Source: Micropterus salmoides (taxonomy: Eukaryota; Chordata; Actinopteri; Centrarchiformes; Centrarchidae). Taken from it: DNA of 64,000 bases. Position 1 is the first letter of the stretch. The number at the start of each line of letters is the position of its first letter. A program made the position numbers and the translations under genes. The notes beneath the pieces were generated by a model. The model ran no database searches. It was not told the DNA's origin and saw only the letters and a list, made by a program, of their open reading frames with translations. This document shows, in pieces, positions 14,236-29,022 of this stretch. The stretch spans positions 19,974,664 through 20,038,663 of the forward strand of contig NW_024044459.1 in assembly GCF_014851395.1 (NCBI RefSeq), given 5' to 3'.

Positions 14236-15586
14236 AGAGGAATACATTAAAGACGTAAAATTGACCAGTCCCAGGGAGACACAGAGAGTAATCCAACGGC
14301 CACATATGCAATCAATTCAGCAAAATGTAGCATTAGCAGTGAGTTACAGCTCAAAAGTGTCTGCCTCTGTGACAGACGGAACAGGATAAGCGGACAGTTG
14401 AGAGCAATTCTCAGGTCAGAGTTCGCAGTGCATTCATGGTTTAAGTGAAACCCATCTCACAGAATGCTGATGTGAGCACGTTTTTTTTAATATGGACACA
14501 ATCCACAATCTTGTATTTGAGTGATTTTAATCTGAAAAGGGCAGAAATCCAATATCGGTGGCAGCTCACTGCAAGAGATGAGTGAGCCGAGTTATCGTGT
14601 TTTTAGGCGTGTAAGATGTGTGGCAAATAGGAAACCACTCGGTGTGATCATGCAGTGGCAGATTGTCGGCAGAAAAGATTTCACCTATGTGTACTGCTAC
14701 TGCTTCGCACGGAAAACACAATCAATAACCCCCTTTGCGCCACACTTGTGGATGGAGTTATTTTATAGCTATTTCTGGGTTTGACACTGCGAGAAAGAGG
14801 GATATTACAGAAACACAGAAAATATGTGGCTGATATCAAATGCAACACTTGCTAAATGGCCAACATAACCCAGAGGGTGGGCGATGATTCTACCCATGTT
14901 AAATTACAAAATGAAAAAACATTTGGTGAGGCTTCAATCAATGATCATAAATACCAAGCTAACACGCAAGAAAACCTTTTGATATTCATAAGGTCTTATT
15001 CAACTTTACTGGACTGCAACATGCACACAAAGCTCAGACAGATTCTCCAAGACATGGACTAAAGCCGTCTGATTGATCATAAATCCTGTGATGTGCCATG
15101 CTCCTTCAAGCCTGTCCCGAGAGGAGAAAGGAGAAGAGATCGTAGAGTATGCAGCAGGAGTAGGAAAATGGCATTAATAGACATATGAACAAAAGGACAC
15201 TTTTGCACATGCTCATGTGCTGCAGTGTGTGTGCGCGTTCCGGCGTTTGATCCACATTCATAAACCTGTGGACACTTATTTTCATTTCCCTGAGGAAATT
15301 CAGGAGAATCCAACACGATCCACAATCCACACGTTTACTGACGGCTTTTTCAGAGGTGTGTCAAGCAAGCCAGAGACTCTTTTGAATGTCCTTCAGAACT
15401 CTTCAAAGTAAAAGCTCTTAATTAACTCGACATGAAGCATTGCTGCAAAAGACGTTCTCATGCTTTTATTTTAGAGGCACAATCACTTAACAGGAAGTGA
15501 TTGTGTAACTGTAGCTGTCATGACTGAGATCTATTTCAGCACCAGCCATTATCAATTTATTTAGCTTATTTTTTATTTTTCTGCTA

Positions 15587-15666
15587 TCAAAGCATTCTGG
15601 CCCCGGGCCAGATATTATTGCTGGTGGGCCGGTTCTGGCCCGCAGGCCACCTATTGCCGACCACTG
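15587..15666 (-). mobile_element. Terminal fragment of a hAT-type element
   Basis: Read on the - strand from 15666, the sequence begins CAGTGGTCGGCAATAGGTGG and continues into a GGCCCGC-rich block. This closely resembles the left end of the complete element at 8606 (CAGAGGTCACTAATAGGCGG). I could not find the partner terminus or a matching target duplication upstream, so this appears to be a truncated relic. The left edge is approximate. Confidence 0.65.
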
Positions 15667-15869
15667 GTGTATGCTGTCTGTGTTTTGTTAGAGCTATGGG
15701 AGATCTGCTAATAATGATAAAGAGCTGGTGCTGTTCCATTGGTGGTACAAGGAGGGACCCTGCATATGGACCATCATAACTCAGCCCTTTCATTCGTTCA
15801 CATGAAAAATCAACGTGTCATCAGCATTCAGAAATGATCCGACAACATGGAGTTATATGACAGAAAGCT

Positions 15870-15892
15870 ACACACACACACACACACACACA
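15870..15892. repeat. (CA)n microsatellite
   Basis: About 11 CA units in intron 2. Confidence 0.95.
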
Positions 15893-18800
15893 AACTCTCG
15901 CATGGATACTCATCTCCTCATGTACAATATGCACACGCATGCATGAAAAGACGCACATAAAAGCTGCACAGATGCACACTGCTTTGAATGCATCATTATA
16001 ATCCTGATACATGGATAGACATTCCACCACCTCAGTCTCCCATGGTTACATCATTTCTTATCTCCCCTTTTCATCTCATCTTCCTGTGGATTTAAGGACA
16101 GCACTACCCACAGTAACTAACTCCCCTCTCTTTACAGACTGGTGACAAATTAAAGGAAAACCAGAATAAAGCACAACAAATGCAGGTGCTTCCATAGAGA
16201 GCACAAGGGAGTCACCGGATGGTTAGTTGATTATGAAAATGATGTGAATCATATTATGCAAAGGCCTTAACAGTCACATGACTTCAACACAATTGAACAT
16301 GTATGAGAGGTTTTGGATCACACTCTTCACATCTACTATCAAAACACCAAATGAGGGAATATCATTTGGAAGAGTGTTTTTCAATCCCACTAGAAGTAGA
16401 ATCTATGCCAAGCTGCACTGAAGCTATTCTGGCAGCTTGTGGTGGCCTAACACCTCACTAAGACACTTCATTTTCAAATTTCTTAAATGTGTCACCCAAT
16501 ATGCACATCAAACACATTAGAAAATGCTACAAAATCAGTTTGGTCTACAGACTCTTGAGAAGATCCAACAACATAAGAATAAACTGTTAAAGGCCTGGCC
16601 GTGACTGGACTCCATGACATTGGCGTTCAAGAGTCCCCTTTTAAAAATAAACTGAAAACAGTCAACCAGCGAGCCAGCCCATTGGCCAGACTTTGCTAAT
16701 AATAGACCGTGAGCTAAGTCATGGCCCACTTGTTGACAGCCCAGAGAAAGCAAGGCGAGGCAGAAAAGTCTCTAATCAAGTTATTTGAGTTTGACCGCCA
16801 ATAAAGTAGTCATCACTTTGTCTGCAGAAAAACAGAAAGGCTGTGAAAAGCCAAGAGATCAGAGGAAAAGTAGGGCAGACGAGGGTTGTGATTCAGAGGG
16901 CACGAGGTTCCTCTCAGCCTAATATGACTCATGCATCTAACAACCGTCTTCAGGAGCTGATTAAGATTCACTTTCACAAAGACAAGGGCATTTCCTCCTT
17001 GTCCATTAAACCATTAACACATATATTATTAACCCAGTGCATTAGTCATTATGTTTAATTGGTTATTGTTAATTTACTTGTTCTTCATTCTGTCTATTGC
17101 AATACACACATTTGCGCACGCACACCTCCACACACATCTGGTTTATTCAGAGGGTGGATGCCATAACAATAATATTATGATTCTATGGGCTACACTAAGT
17201 GCAGTAATGAAACATTATTATGTACAGTGATTTATTATTCTGTGGCAGCTTTAAAAAGCTGAACCCTCCCTCCCTTAGATTAATAAATCATCACATTCAT
17301 TGTAATTTGAGTTAGAAGACATGAATGAGTTGATGAAATTTAAGGGTTTTTCAGACTTTCAATCACTCACTTTTCATTTTCCAGAAGACAGAGTAATTTG
17401 TTAGATTATCATTTTGTGATCTTTCACAAAATAATGATGCTTATTGTACATTCCCATAATAGCGAAGGGAAATAATTGTGTCCCCACACTACTGCATTGA
17501 CATACATCAGTGTGAGGAAGCTAGTGCAATGTTTAATTGGGCATTATCGATTTTAACTCACTTACCCCTCTCAACTTATTGCTCTCACCCCCTCTCCCCT
17601 TCTTTCTCTCACTCTTCTCCTCATTGCTTGTGACCTCTCAACCTCGGCGCCAAGTGGCATGAGGAATGACTGCAGTTCAGGTTTGGCGTAAGTTGAAAGA
17701 TGCACGGAGAGAGCAAAAGGCCAGCTATCACCGGGGGGGTGGGAGTTTATGTTCCCTCGGCTGCCTGAATCCAAGTCCTCCTCTTTCACCACTTCTGGCA
17801 TCCCCCATCATTCCCTCCTATTGTGCGTTCGCTGTAGTAGCATCTGGTTAATGGGCCTCTTCAGTGGATGGTCTCTTCCATCTTCTTACACGCACACATT
17901 TTGTGTAGACATACAGACACACATGCAGTCCAGATAGTTTCTATGTGCTGCTCTGTAGTTTTGAATCTTTTTATTATATTTGCCCTCCTCTTTTGAAGAT
18001 GTCTTAGTAGAAATGTATGCTGCTTTGTAACTGGTTGAATGTGGTGAAGGACATGCTGTACGCATGTACAACATTTTATACTATTGTAGGCACTGAATAG
18101 ATTATTTTGGACCTTGCAACAGTTTATATTACCTATTTAAGAGGCCATATAAATACTCACTCACTCACTCTCTCTCTTACCCTCTCTGAAACTTACATTA
18201 GTCTCTTGAACTCAAGGTTTTCTTCCACATAGTTCATCATCTGTCCTCCTCATTGTCTGATTCCACACCCTGAAACCGAAGGACAAACGTTAATGAATCC
18301 CAGCAGTGATTTCTGTACACGGAATAGAAGAAATGTATTCTGGCTGCGAACTGTCTAATTAGCTAGATGGAGACGTGGGCAGAAGACGACACAAAGGTTC
18401 TAGAAAGTAGCGCTGCATGTATTTGTGTGTTTTTGTCTACGTGTGTCCTCTCTCTTGGACACCGGTTTATGTAAAATCAGACTCTTGGACCTAAACTCTG
18501 ACTAGGTTTGTACAATGTAATCCACACAAGCAATCTCAGTGAATGAAAGACAAGACTCGCTGCCTTTTTTTTTCCAGAGAGCTGGCAGAATTAGCAAGCT
18601 ATGAATGCTCAGTGCTGGACACAACATTACAGGGCTTTCTGTTTAACCCGTCCCATTCTGACAAATAAGCAGGGATCAAAGGATTAGAGCACCATTATTA
18701 AAGCCAGCTGGAGACCTGAAGCACACTAGAGGCACGCTAACATGATGTTATTAATGTTACAAGTTTACATGATGGTGTCTACGCAAGGCTCGGCTTTTCT

Positions 18801-19547
18801 TTGCTAATAAAATACAGTTTTATATTAAATGTCAACAGTTGGTTATCACAGTATGTTTAGATTTGTGGACATTTGGGACACATTGGATTGCTTACCGATG
18901 TCGTAGAGAACCACTTCAAACAAGATAATCTTAAACAGCTGTCAAAGTATTTATCAAAGGAGGGGAAATTGAAACTTTCACTCTACAAATGATTTTAAAC
19001 CATTTGTGCCATACTGCTAATCTGCAATTTGCATTAAGCCTTGTGGTTGTGTTGATATTGCAAATGTCCACTTCCTGGAAATGTTCACTGGCAATGAGAA
19101 GACCCTGACGACACCTGTTTTAATGTTAAAAAATAATAATAAACAAAGCCTGTTATGGCAGTTTGACTCACCCAGCTGAGCCATGGATAAGAAATTGATA
19201 TCCTGCAATTACATTATCTACTGTATTAAGTCCACGTAAACGTTACTCGTTGCTTCCTATCACTGCAGACACATGGTTATATGTCCTCGTGTCTGGAACG
19301 TGCTGTTGAATCTTTCATTGAAAGGCAAAGGAAATGTGTTTTCCAGATAACATTACAGTTGCAATAAAGCTTGGCTTGGGCTGTGATTGAAACAATACTG
19401 CGCCTAAGCTGCATTGAGCCCACCTGTTTGTTCTTCCGTAATTGGATTCTGCTTCATTCCATTTGCCTTAATGCTGATGCATAATGCAGTGTACTGAGGG
19501 GACCAGCCATTACCCGCCAGGGGACAAGGCTTGGAGGAGTAACCTGA

Positions 19548-19563
19548 CCCCCCCCCCCCCCCC
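19548..19563. repeat. Poly-C tract
   Basis: Sixteen consecutive C bases inside an otherwise mixed, moderately GC-rich stretch of intron 2. Confidence 0.95.
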
Positions 19564-22378
19564 GTCTCTGGGACATCTTTTAAGGGCCTCTGTCCTTCAA
19601 AGCGGCCACTTGCTCAGGCCGGATGGATTGATGGTTGAGGCTGTGGGCCCTGATGGGAACCAGAATAGCAGGTGTTGATGTTACGGCCTACAAGAACAAT
19701 AAGCTGGCCCTCAGCAGCATGTTAATCCAAAATAAACAGGCGCTGGCGCGGACAGTTTGGGCCCGGATGGAGGGATCCTCATCACACACAGAGAATTAGG
19801 AGCTGCTACCAAGAAAGGAATGCAGAGCCAAAGCCTAATCTTTCCTTTGTAGTCAAGAATGTACAGTCCGGCAACACATCTTAGTCATCTGCTGCATATC
19901 AACACAATGGTCACATCCTAGCTCAGACTTTTGTCACATTAGCAGAGCAACGTCAACATTGGCTGGTCATTGTCATTTACTTTATAAGAAACATAGAAAT
20001 GAGACGCTTTAGCTTTAATAATGAATTCCACTGAAACTATGTAATTGTTGAAAGCCACTTGGATCACCGCAGTCATGATATCTGTTCACTCTTGCACCTG
20101 ATGGCCACGATTCTCCTTGTGTAAGTAGGTAGATAGCATGTAGTGGCCAAATTTATATACATCACAACAGCTTCACAAACTGTCATCATGACAGAGACTC
20201 CCACATGCCTTTTGCCATTTTCATCACGGCCATACGTCTCTCATGATCAGCTGCCTTTGCTAAGTGGCTGGTGTCGATGGCTGTGACTCAGCTCTGCCCA
20301 CAACAATGATGAAGATAAGACATCTGGAGAGATGGTGTCTTTATGTGTGCGCGTATGTGTGTGCTGGCTGTGTGTGTGCACACATTGAAAATGGGAGCAT
20401 AAAGTAGTGGTGGAAAAGAGAAGTGGAGCAATAAGAAGAGTGACATAAATTGTGTGGGTACTGGTGTGTATATATGACTGAGTGGGTGAGCGCCGGTGGT
20501 CAAGGTTCATTAGCGTGTCATCGGCTGCCTCCACAGCGAAATAATAAGGCTCTCTCTCTCTTCCCTCCACTTTTGTCCTCTTCTGCATCTGCTGAATATG
20601 AACAGAGGTGTGAAAAAAAGGCAACTGATCTCATGCCACCTCTCTTGCACACTGACACATGACTAAGAAACAGATAACAGCTGATGGAGCGACAACATTA
20701 AAATGGTAACAGCAAGGCCGAGAGAGAGAGCAAGAGCGACAGCGAGAGAGAGAGAGCGCGCTTGATGAGCTGTAGAGAAGGCTTCGCAAAATGAAGGTGA
20801 TTGAAAGAGTATGCAATATGCATTTGATTAAAAAAAAAACTGGCATCTGGATCTCTACTATAAATCAGGAGTAGAGAGCATAGAAAATTGAAGAAAGGAA
20901 TAGATTTCCCTCTCTAATTCTTTTCCATAGGTATTAGTCAATCATTCTTTAATGAACACATCCCTGGCTAAAGAGACAGCTCACTGATTTTTTTTTGCAA
21001 CCTAAACATGAAAAAATGCTGGAACATCAATTGCAGCCATGTGTATACAGACATTTTTGAAAAATGTAAAACATTCTGCAAATTGAGAGAATCAGAGAAT
21101 TGTAAAAATGATTTAAGATGATGTACTATAACATCAAGACAGTATAAGACACTATAACATCTGTTTCTTGCATGCATGTGTACGTGCCCACATTCATGGG
21201 TGTATGTGCTGCAAATATGGCAGGTCAGTTGAGCTTTGATGAATGGATATGGCCACACTGACAGACGAGAAGAGAGGGTGACACAGCTGGGAGAGAGGGA
21301 AGGGAAGGGAGGGGTTAGGTAAAGGTTCACTAGAGAGGAGTTGACAGATCCCAAATGGTAGCCTTTGGAAATGCTTGGCTTCATTGCATCAGCTGTGGAA
21401 TGATCCACAGAGGACATAAAATGATGCCCGAAAGTCATCTTAACGGACAATATGGTCTCTCTGGAGCTGAAAGGGATAGTAATGAAAACTAGTTTTTAAT
21501 AAATTGCATTATTTTATGACAAAAACCTGCAATATTCTCCATTTGATGAGAGGTCCTGACACATGACAACAGCATATATTTTTAAATTACTGTACGTTCT
21601 GCTACCATGATAGATGCAAGCAGTGCGGACCCACCACGCTCCAACTGACATGTGTTTGACCCTTATCCTCGTCTACAGGAGACAGCACCTGGTGCCTCAC
21701 CACAACACCATTAGCGGTCAACCGCACACACACGCGCGCGCTCTCCACATGAGATATTTTTAGGGGATGTGCTACAACCACTATGGTAGCTAACGCTCAG
21801 AGATGCACACCCCATGGGCTTGACAGGAAGGGATCCATTTCCTGACAGCAACCGCAAACCATCATCCACACATACCTCTGTGTGTGAACTTTGGGTCCCT
21901 CGAAGAGTGTCGAGGTTGAGGAAAATACAAATGTATACATATAAAATATTAGAACAACATGATAGGCTTCCAGTTTGGAGTGTTTAAAAAAAAAAAAAAG
22001 TCCAAATAATGTTAATTTCTTGATCCTCACTAAGCTGCTGCCATCCGTAAAATCTAAAATGCTACAATTAAAGTGTGAGTAAAGCACTCCACTTTCCCTA
22101 GAGATTTTCCTAGCACATCTGTAAATACTTTCTGGCTATAATTTCACAAGAGCCATGACTAAACCCCCCAAAATCCACTTAAGAGTCAACATTAACTATC
22201 TGAACGTTTATTTTGAATAAACTACAGTTTTAACTGTTGTCTACGGGGAATTTATGCAGGTCTTTATATGAAGGAAAAGTAGTCGGAAACAAAGTTTTTG
22301 ATTGTTTAGTGCACATGTGATACTACATATTGTATTAAATTAACACCCTCTTTACCTATGTCTGTACTTCTTTTTCAG

Positions 22379-22444
22379 CCTCCACCATTGCTGAGAATGG
22401 GAGGAAAACATGCCTGAAGCTTAAAGTTTTCGTCCGACCATCAA
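22379..22444 (+). CDS. efna5: efna5 exon 3: end of the receptor-binding fold
   Basis: This 66-base exon has 2 bases completing Ser140, 21 full codons and 1 base of the next Asn. The acceptor is TTTTTCAG ending at 22378 and the donor GTAAGT starts at 22445. It translates as (S)STIAENGRKTCLKLKVFV followed by RPS. This aligns without gaps with human ephrin-A5 140-161, where the same stretch reads SSAIPDNGRRSCLKLKVFV. The Cys corresponds to Cys151, the partner of Cys90. KLKVFVRP is the last beta-strand of the ephrin domain. The exon is symmetric (phase 1 at both ends), but skipping it would remove a structural cysteine. Only 386 bases separate it from exon 4. Confidence 0.97.
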
Positions 22445-22830
22445 GTAAGTGTTTGCATGCAACATAAGGCTTTGTAATAGAGCTCGTTGAAGTATACATT
22501 TGGATTAAAAATCAAAATAGTTTATGTCTACTTCTCTGGTTACCTCACTTCCTCCTCGATTACCTTTTGTTCACTGTCCAACATACCCCCTTCCATTTAT
22601 CACAAAACTGCTTTACTTGCTAAGAAAATGTTTTGTTTGAAAACATGGAAAGGATGATAGATGATCCCATCAAATGAAATCCAGGTCACTTCATACCTCA
22701 TCTGAATGTTGCCATGAGCTTTGTTGCTTGGGATGTTTAATTTCAGGGCTGAGAGGGGGGCTTCAAATGTCACTAACCTATTTGGCATATACCTCTAATG
22801 ATCTCTCATTCTCCCTATTTTCTGTTATAG
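22445..22830 (+). other. efna5 intron 3 (386 bp)
   Basis: A short intron with donor GTAAGT and acceptor TTATAG. I see no additional exon or repeat in it. Confidence 0.93.
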
Positions 22831-22911
22831 ACAGCTGTGTGAAAACTATAGGCGTACATGACCGCGTTTTTGATGTAAACGACAAAGTAGACAATACATT
22901 AGAACCACGAG
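22831..22911 (+). CDS. efna5: efna5 exon 4: 27-residue linker cassette
   Basis: This 81-base exon translates as (N)SCVKTIGVHDRVFDVNDK followed by VDNTLEPR. It differs from the human sequence (NSCMKTIGVHDRVFDVNDK, then VENSLEPA) at only a few positions. The acceptor is TGTTATAG ending at 22830 and the donor GTTAGT starts at 22912, a weaker match to the consensus than the exon 2 and 3 donors. It forms part of the linker between the receptor-binding domain and the membrane anchor. It is phase 1 at both ends and exactly 27 codons long, so skipping leaves the frame intact. A mammalian ephrin-A5 isoform lacking these 27 residues is known; use of the same event here is inference. Confidence 0.97.
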
Positions 22912-24589
<1,678 letters not shown>

Positions 24590-24717
24590 ACGATACCAGC
24601 CATGAACCAGCTGAGCCTTCCCGAAGTGACGAAACAAATGCTGCCCCGCACCTGCAGAAAACAAGTCCACTCCTGGCTTTGCTGCTGGTCTGCCTACCAG
24701 CACTTTTCACTTTATAG
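24590..24717 (+). CDS. efna5: efna5 exon 5: stalk and GPI-anchor signal, with stop
   Basis: The coding part of the last exon: 2 bases completing Asp, 41 codons and TAG at 24715-24717. It begins DDTSHEPAEPSRSDETNAAP and ends LLALLLVCLPALFTL. The human counterpart begins DDTVHESAEPSRGENAA and also ends in a Leu-rich tail finishing LTL; the fish tail is two residues longer. The polar Glu/Ser/Pro-rich stretch is the stalk. The hydrophobic C-terminus with no charged residue after it is a classic GPI-attachment signal. By analogy with human, the anchored residue is probably the Asn in DETNAAP, but the exact site is inferred. It has no transmembrane-plus-cytoplasmic tail, which separates it from B-class ephrins. 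Confidence 0.97.
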
Positions 24718-25074
24718 CGCCTCCCTCTGTCCCGGAGGGCATTTACACCTAGCGTGGCCTGAATCTGCCCAAGGCTGCAGGGAAGGGGTGGGATTTGGGT
24801 GGAGTGTTTTTGCTTGATTGGGCATCAGAGCAGGCTTCTCAAGGAACCCTCTATTTTTTTCAGAAATATATTTAAGTGGTCTTTCTCCGTCTGTGAGTGA
24901 AAAAAGTTGATGTTGGAAGTGGGAGAGACAGTTCCCCCTCTTAAACCTTCAACTAAGATGCCAAATCCCTTTTTTTGACACTTAGTGATTCTTATTTTCC
25001 CGTGACTTTTTTGTGACATCCCTTTACATCATGTTTATATCATTGCAGCACTGACGTTTACCCACACACATGTA

Positions 25075-25095
25075 CACACACACACACACACACAC
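25075..25095. repeat. (CA)n microsatellite in the 3' UTR
   Basis: About ten CA units, 358 bases after the stop codon. In RNA, CA repeats can bind hnRNP L-type proteins; any role here is speculative. Confidence 0.93.
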
Positions 25096-27408
25096 GCTGA
25101 CAGAGTCAAAAAAAATCCCTCTAGAGTAACAGTCAATAGCGGTAGGATTTTTAGTTGTATACAGTAGCAGCATTACACAGTAGGAAAGATTCTAGGACTT
25201 AGGAAGTACTGGACATACACAATAGTTGTCCTGAGACCTCTCAAAAAGCCTTTCAGAAAATATTTTGATCAAGTTCTGCTAGGTCATGAAAAGCAGATTT
25301 CTATGCCTCCATTTTACTGGGAAGTGCAGTACAAAGCTGAAAGATGAAGAAGTAGGAAAATTAGAGTAATGGTTTTAAGCAGAGGTCAGACTGGAAACCA
25401 CAGCACTAAGAAATACGTACATGGCATGCACCTTAGCACGCTGATCTTCAGACTGTCCTGGTTTAAAGATAGTGCCCAATTTTCTCTTGAATACAAAGTG
25501 TATGAATAGGTGAATAAGCTACTTACGGCTTGACTGAGTGAGTGTAAAACCCATGGAACCATGAGGCAACTTTTTCTTGTCCTCCTTCTTGTCCATTGTG
25601 TAGAGCATGCCGGTCCGCTCAATAAAACACCTCTCAAAGCATTTTGTTCACTCTGACTCACAAAACAGCTAAATTGAAACTTTCTCTCCAGACACTTTGT
25701 AGACTGCTATTAAGAGCGAGGATCGATATCTTTTGAAAGTTGATCACACAATTTTACGGCAAAGTCACAGTCATTTTATGCAATGTTTACTGAGCTGGGC
25801 AGCAATTGTTCTCTCTGTTCCATTTGAGTATTATTCAATATTAACACGCCCATAGACATTTGCATCTACAGCTTTTTTCTCTGATACGGATTGTTGAAAG
25901 TGATTGTTTAAAAAATTATTCACAGCTAAATTGGACACTTTTTTCCAAACCATTAAGTTATTTTACTTTGTGTCTCCAAACATTGTCTCTCACATTGCAG
26001 ACACAGTAAACTTTGTATTTTTTTGTATTGTCTGAAATCCACTTCAATGACAACAATAACAGAGGTCATGGGGGGGTGTTTGAAAGACACTTCAATTCAC
26101 AGTGCCATATTTTTTCTCACGTCCTTGTCACTTAAACATAACCACAGCTTTGACTCACGCTCATGAAATATTAGTTAGCTGGTTCTCACATTCAGTATTT
26201 TGCAGCAGTTAGTGCAGCATTTAGATGCTCCAATTAGTTGAAAACACATTGTGTAAACAGAGAAACTATCCATTTAATTCAAGTCTGACCAGGTTAATGT
26301 TAGCACTTACATTCAAATGAATTCACCGTGTTATAATGATATTTAGCTTCCTTCAGTTCCCACAGATGCACATGGCGAGTTAGCTTAATGAAAGCTATTA
26401 CGTCTTTTTTTCCCCAAAAACAGAAGAGACTTGTTTCTTTGCTTTTAAAGAAGGACAGACAGAGAAATTAATTTCCTTTAAGAGCCAGGTTTTTATACGA
26501 GAAATATGTCACCAATTGCTTATGAAAGATAGAAAAAGAGCAAGAAAAGCAGGACAGGAGCAATTGCATGTCCACCTTCAGTTCCTAGTGTTACCGGTTT
26601 AAGTGACTCGTTAATGAGGTTCAAAATGACAGGCATGTGGACCCCATGTTGTGGCAAAGGGAGTTATTTCTGGTATTAAAAATAGATGGTGGAAGGCTTG
26701 GAGGGTCTCGGGAGGGGGGGGTGTAGATTTCCATGGGGGGGGGTTACAGCACTGATGACCTTGCAGTTTGAGAGAATTGGCAAGTCAAGGAGACGGAGAG
26801 AATTAAAGGAAGAGACACACACACAGGAACAGATAGAAAAGACATGGGAGGCAGCCGGAGGTAGTGTGGCTAGAGTGCCTAACAAAACAAGATAAAACAA
26901 CTAAAAATCCATGCTACACTACTGGGGGAAAAAAACACCTCATCCAATGGTAAACCTATTGTTCAGTATCATTCGGTCTCAAAAGGCATGCACTGTTTTG
27001 TTTTTGCTGTTTTTTTTTTACTATTTTTGTGTTAATTTTTTTTTCTCCCCAGAAAGACTGCCTTTGCCTTTAGTCATTTGTTTTTTGCGCTACGGTAACA
27101 ATGCTATTACAGCGGAATAGCAGCTCAGCTATGGGGGGTAATAGGAGACGAGGCCATTTAATGAGGTTCTAATTTTCAGGAGAACACCACAGGGAATGAG
27201 CACTGCATCCGATTCAAAATGGACGCTTGTCAGCAGATTAACACTAAACTTTTATCAGAAACCAGCTTCAATTGTACTCTCTTATAATTACCAATACTAC
27301 TATTTGTCATTATTGCTATTATTACCATGGTTTATTCTGTACACACCATAACCTGGGAAATGAGGATCAACTTATAAACTGGATACTGTGTATCCTGAGG
27401 TAGTCAAC

Positions 27409-27414
27409 AATAAA
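27409..27414 (+). terminator. Internal polyadenylation signal AATAAA
   Basis: A canonical AATAAA about 2.7 kb after the stop codon, followed within 80 bases by T-rich sequence. Use here would give a shorter UTR lacking all three Pumilio-type motifs. An ATTAAA variant lies at 27578-27583. Confidence 0.45.
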
Positions 27415-27499
27415 ACATGTAGTATTAGGTTAGTATCTGTTTTGTACCTTTCTGGAGGAAAAAAGAAAAAAATGAGATACATCATTGTTAAAACTGTAT

Positions 27500-27546
27500 A
27501 ATTATTATTATTGTTATGATGATGATGATTATGATTATTATTATTA
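27500..27546. repeat. Imperfect (ATT/ATG)n trinucleotide repeat
   Basis: ATT units, then GAT/ATG units, then ATT units, within the putative 3' UTR. Confidence 0.85.
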
Positions 27547-27560
27547 GGAAAACTTCTTGA

Positions 27561-27568
27561 TGTAAATA
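27561..27568 (+). promoter_or_regulatory. Pumilio-type motif TGTAAATA
   Basis: An exact match to the UGUANAUA consensus bound by PUM-family repressors, on the sense strand of the 3' UTR. Confidence 0.5.
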
Positions 27569-27739
27569 GTGTTTGATATTAAAGTATTAATTTGGTTCTT
27601 ATGTCTTTTCTAAAAAATGAATACGGTATTATCTCTGGGTTTTGCGGAGTGTGTACTGTCCTCAAACAATGCATTGTGTGCTTTGATCCTCAATGCCTAA
27701 TGAAACTTTGAGCTAATATGAAGGGGAAACCTGTGGGAA

Positions 27740-27757
27740 CTGTACACCAGTGTACAG
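27740..27757 (+). other. Inverted repeat in the 3' UTR
   Basis: CTGTACAC and GTGTACAG flank CA, giving perfect 8-base arms. As RNA a 2-base loop is too tight, so a few base pairs would open. It may equally be chance. Confidence 0.5.
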
Positions 27758-28180
27758 ACGGCTGGACATTAGCCAAACGAGTGGCTCACCTGTTACATGT
27801 TTCAAACCAGTCACCAACCTTCACCATCTCTTCACATAAGGATCCTGCCTAGGAAAGAAACACTTAAGACGGCTTATTTGTACTTTTTTGCCTTCAGTGT
27901 TTGAAAGCATGTTGGTCAGCTGAAAGATCTGCCATGAGTGGACTGTTTTGCTTTTTAATGGAAGGATCTTGCCAGTTTCATTATGTGGCATGCGCATGAA
28001 CTTGATGACATGTAAAAAAACAAAAAAACAAACAGAAAAATTTTAAAAAGAAAGTTTTCTTTTGCTCTTATTTTCTTTTCTTTTTAAGACGTGTTAGATT
28101 TTCAGATCACTTTCATGTTGCGTGTTTTTTGCATCCCCATTTGAGTGATGTCATTAAGCTGTGTAGTGACAGATGACAAA

Positions 28181-28188
28181 TGTACATA
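28181..28188 (+). promoter_or_regulatory. Pumilio-type motif TGTACATA
   Basis: A second exact UGUANAUA match in the sense orientation, about 620 bases after the first. Confidence 0.5.
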
Positions 28189-29022
28189 ACACAAACCATT
28201 GTTGTGAAGTTACAGTGGGGGTCGGTCATTTTGTAGTTCAAAAGCAACTTTTTTTGTCTCCTAAGAATGACTCTTTCTGTACCCATCTACTGAATTCATC
28301 CCATGTAGTTGCAGTCTGTCTCTTCTGACTATTCATCCTCTTTCTGCTCTCCCAAGAGGGGGCGTTTTATGGGAGTGTATACATTAGTATGTGGACGTTT
28401 TTTCCAGTGTGAAAAAATGTGTGAGACCTTTGAGTTTGTGTGTATGCGTCTCTCATTTGCTGTTGCCACAGTGAATGGGAAGCGGCAACACTCTTTGGCA
28501 ACGAAGAGTGTTTCCCATGCCTTAGCCCTTCAGCCTCTGCCCTGGCAGCCACGTCTGTGTACAAGACGCTTTCTGCCATTGTGCTTTACACGGAACGGCT
28601 GCTGGCGTCGAAGAGGCTACAACAGGGCCCTTCACTTTCTCTCCCTTTTTAACAACCCTGAACCACTTGTCCCTACGGTAGACGTCGGTCCCAAGCACAG
28701 TACAAGGATTAGTGCACCCCCTCCACCAAATCCTGAACTGGATTGTTAGCGGGGTAAAGCCTATCATCGATCCAGGTACTGTGCGTGCAGGGCAAAGCCT
28801 CTCTTCGTCAGCTCCCCTCTGGCTGATGAACCACTTCATTTTGTGCACCTGTCCTGTCCCATTCTTCTTGTGCTTGTATAACCTCCACCACACCACCTGC
28901 TGTCCTTCTTCCCTCACCTTTGAACCCCGCTCCCACTTTGCCATCAGTGGGGAATATTTCCAACCTGCTCTTTTACAGTATATAAACAACAACAAAAAAA
29001 TTTGACAAAAATGATCTGTATT

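Noticed and set aside
20968..21450. 160-codon frame on the - strand in intron 2
   Set aside because: No recognisable domain, no splice context and low-complexity segments; treated as chance.
28309..28749. 146-codon + strand frame in the 3' UTR
   Set aside because: It lies far downstream of the stop codon, with no splice or domain evidence and unusual composition.
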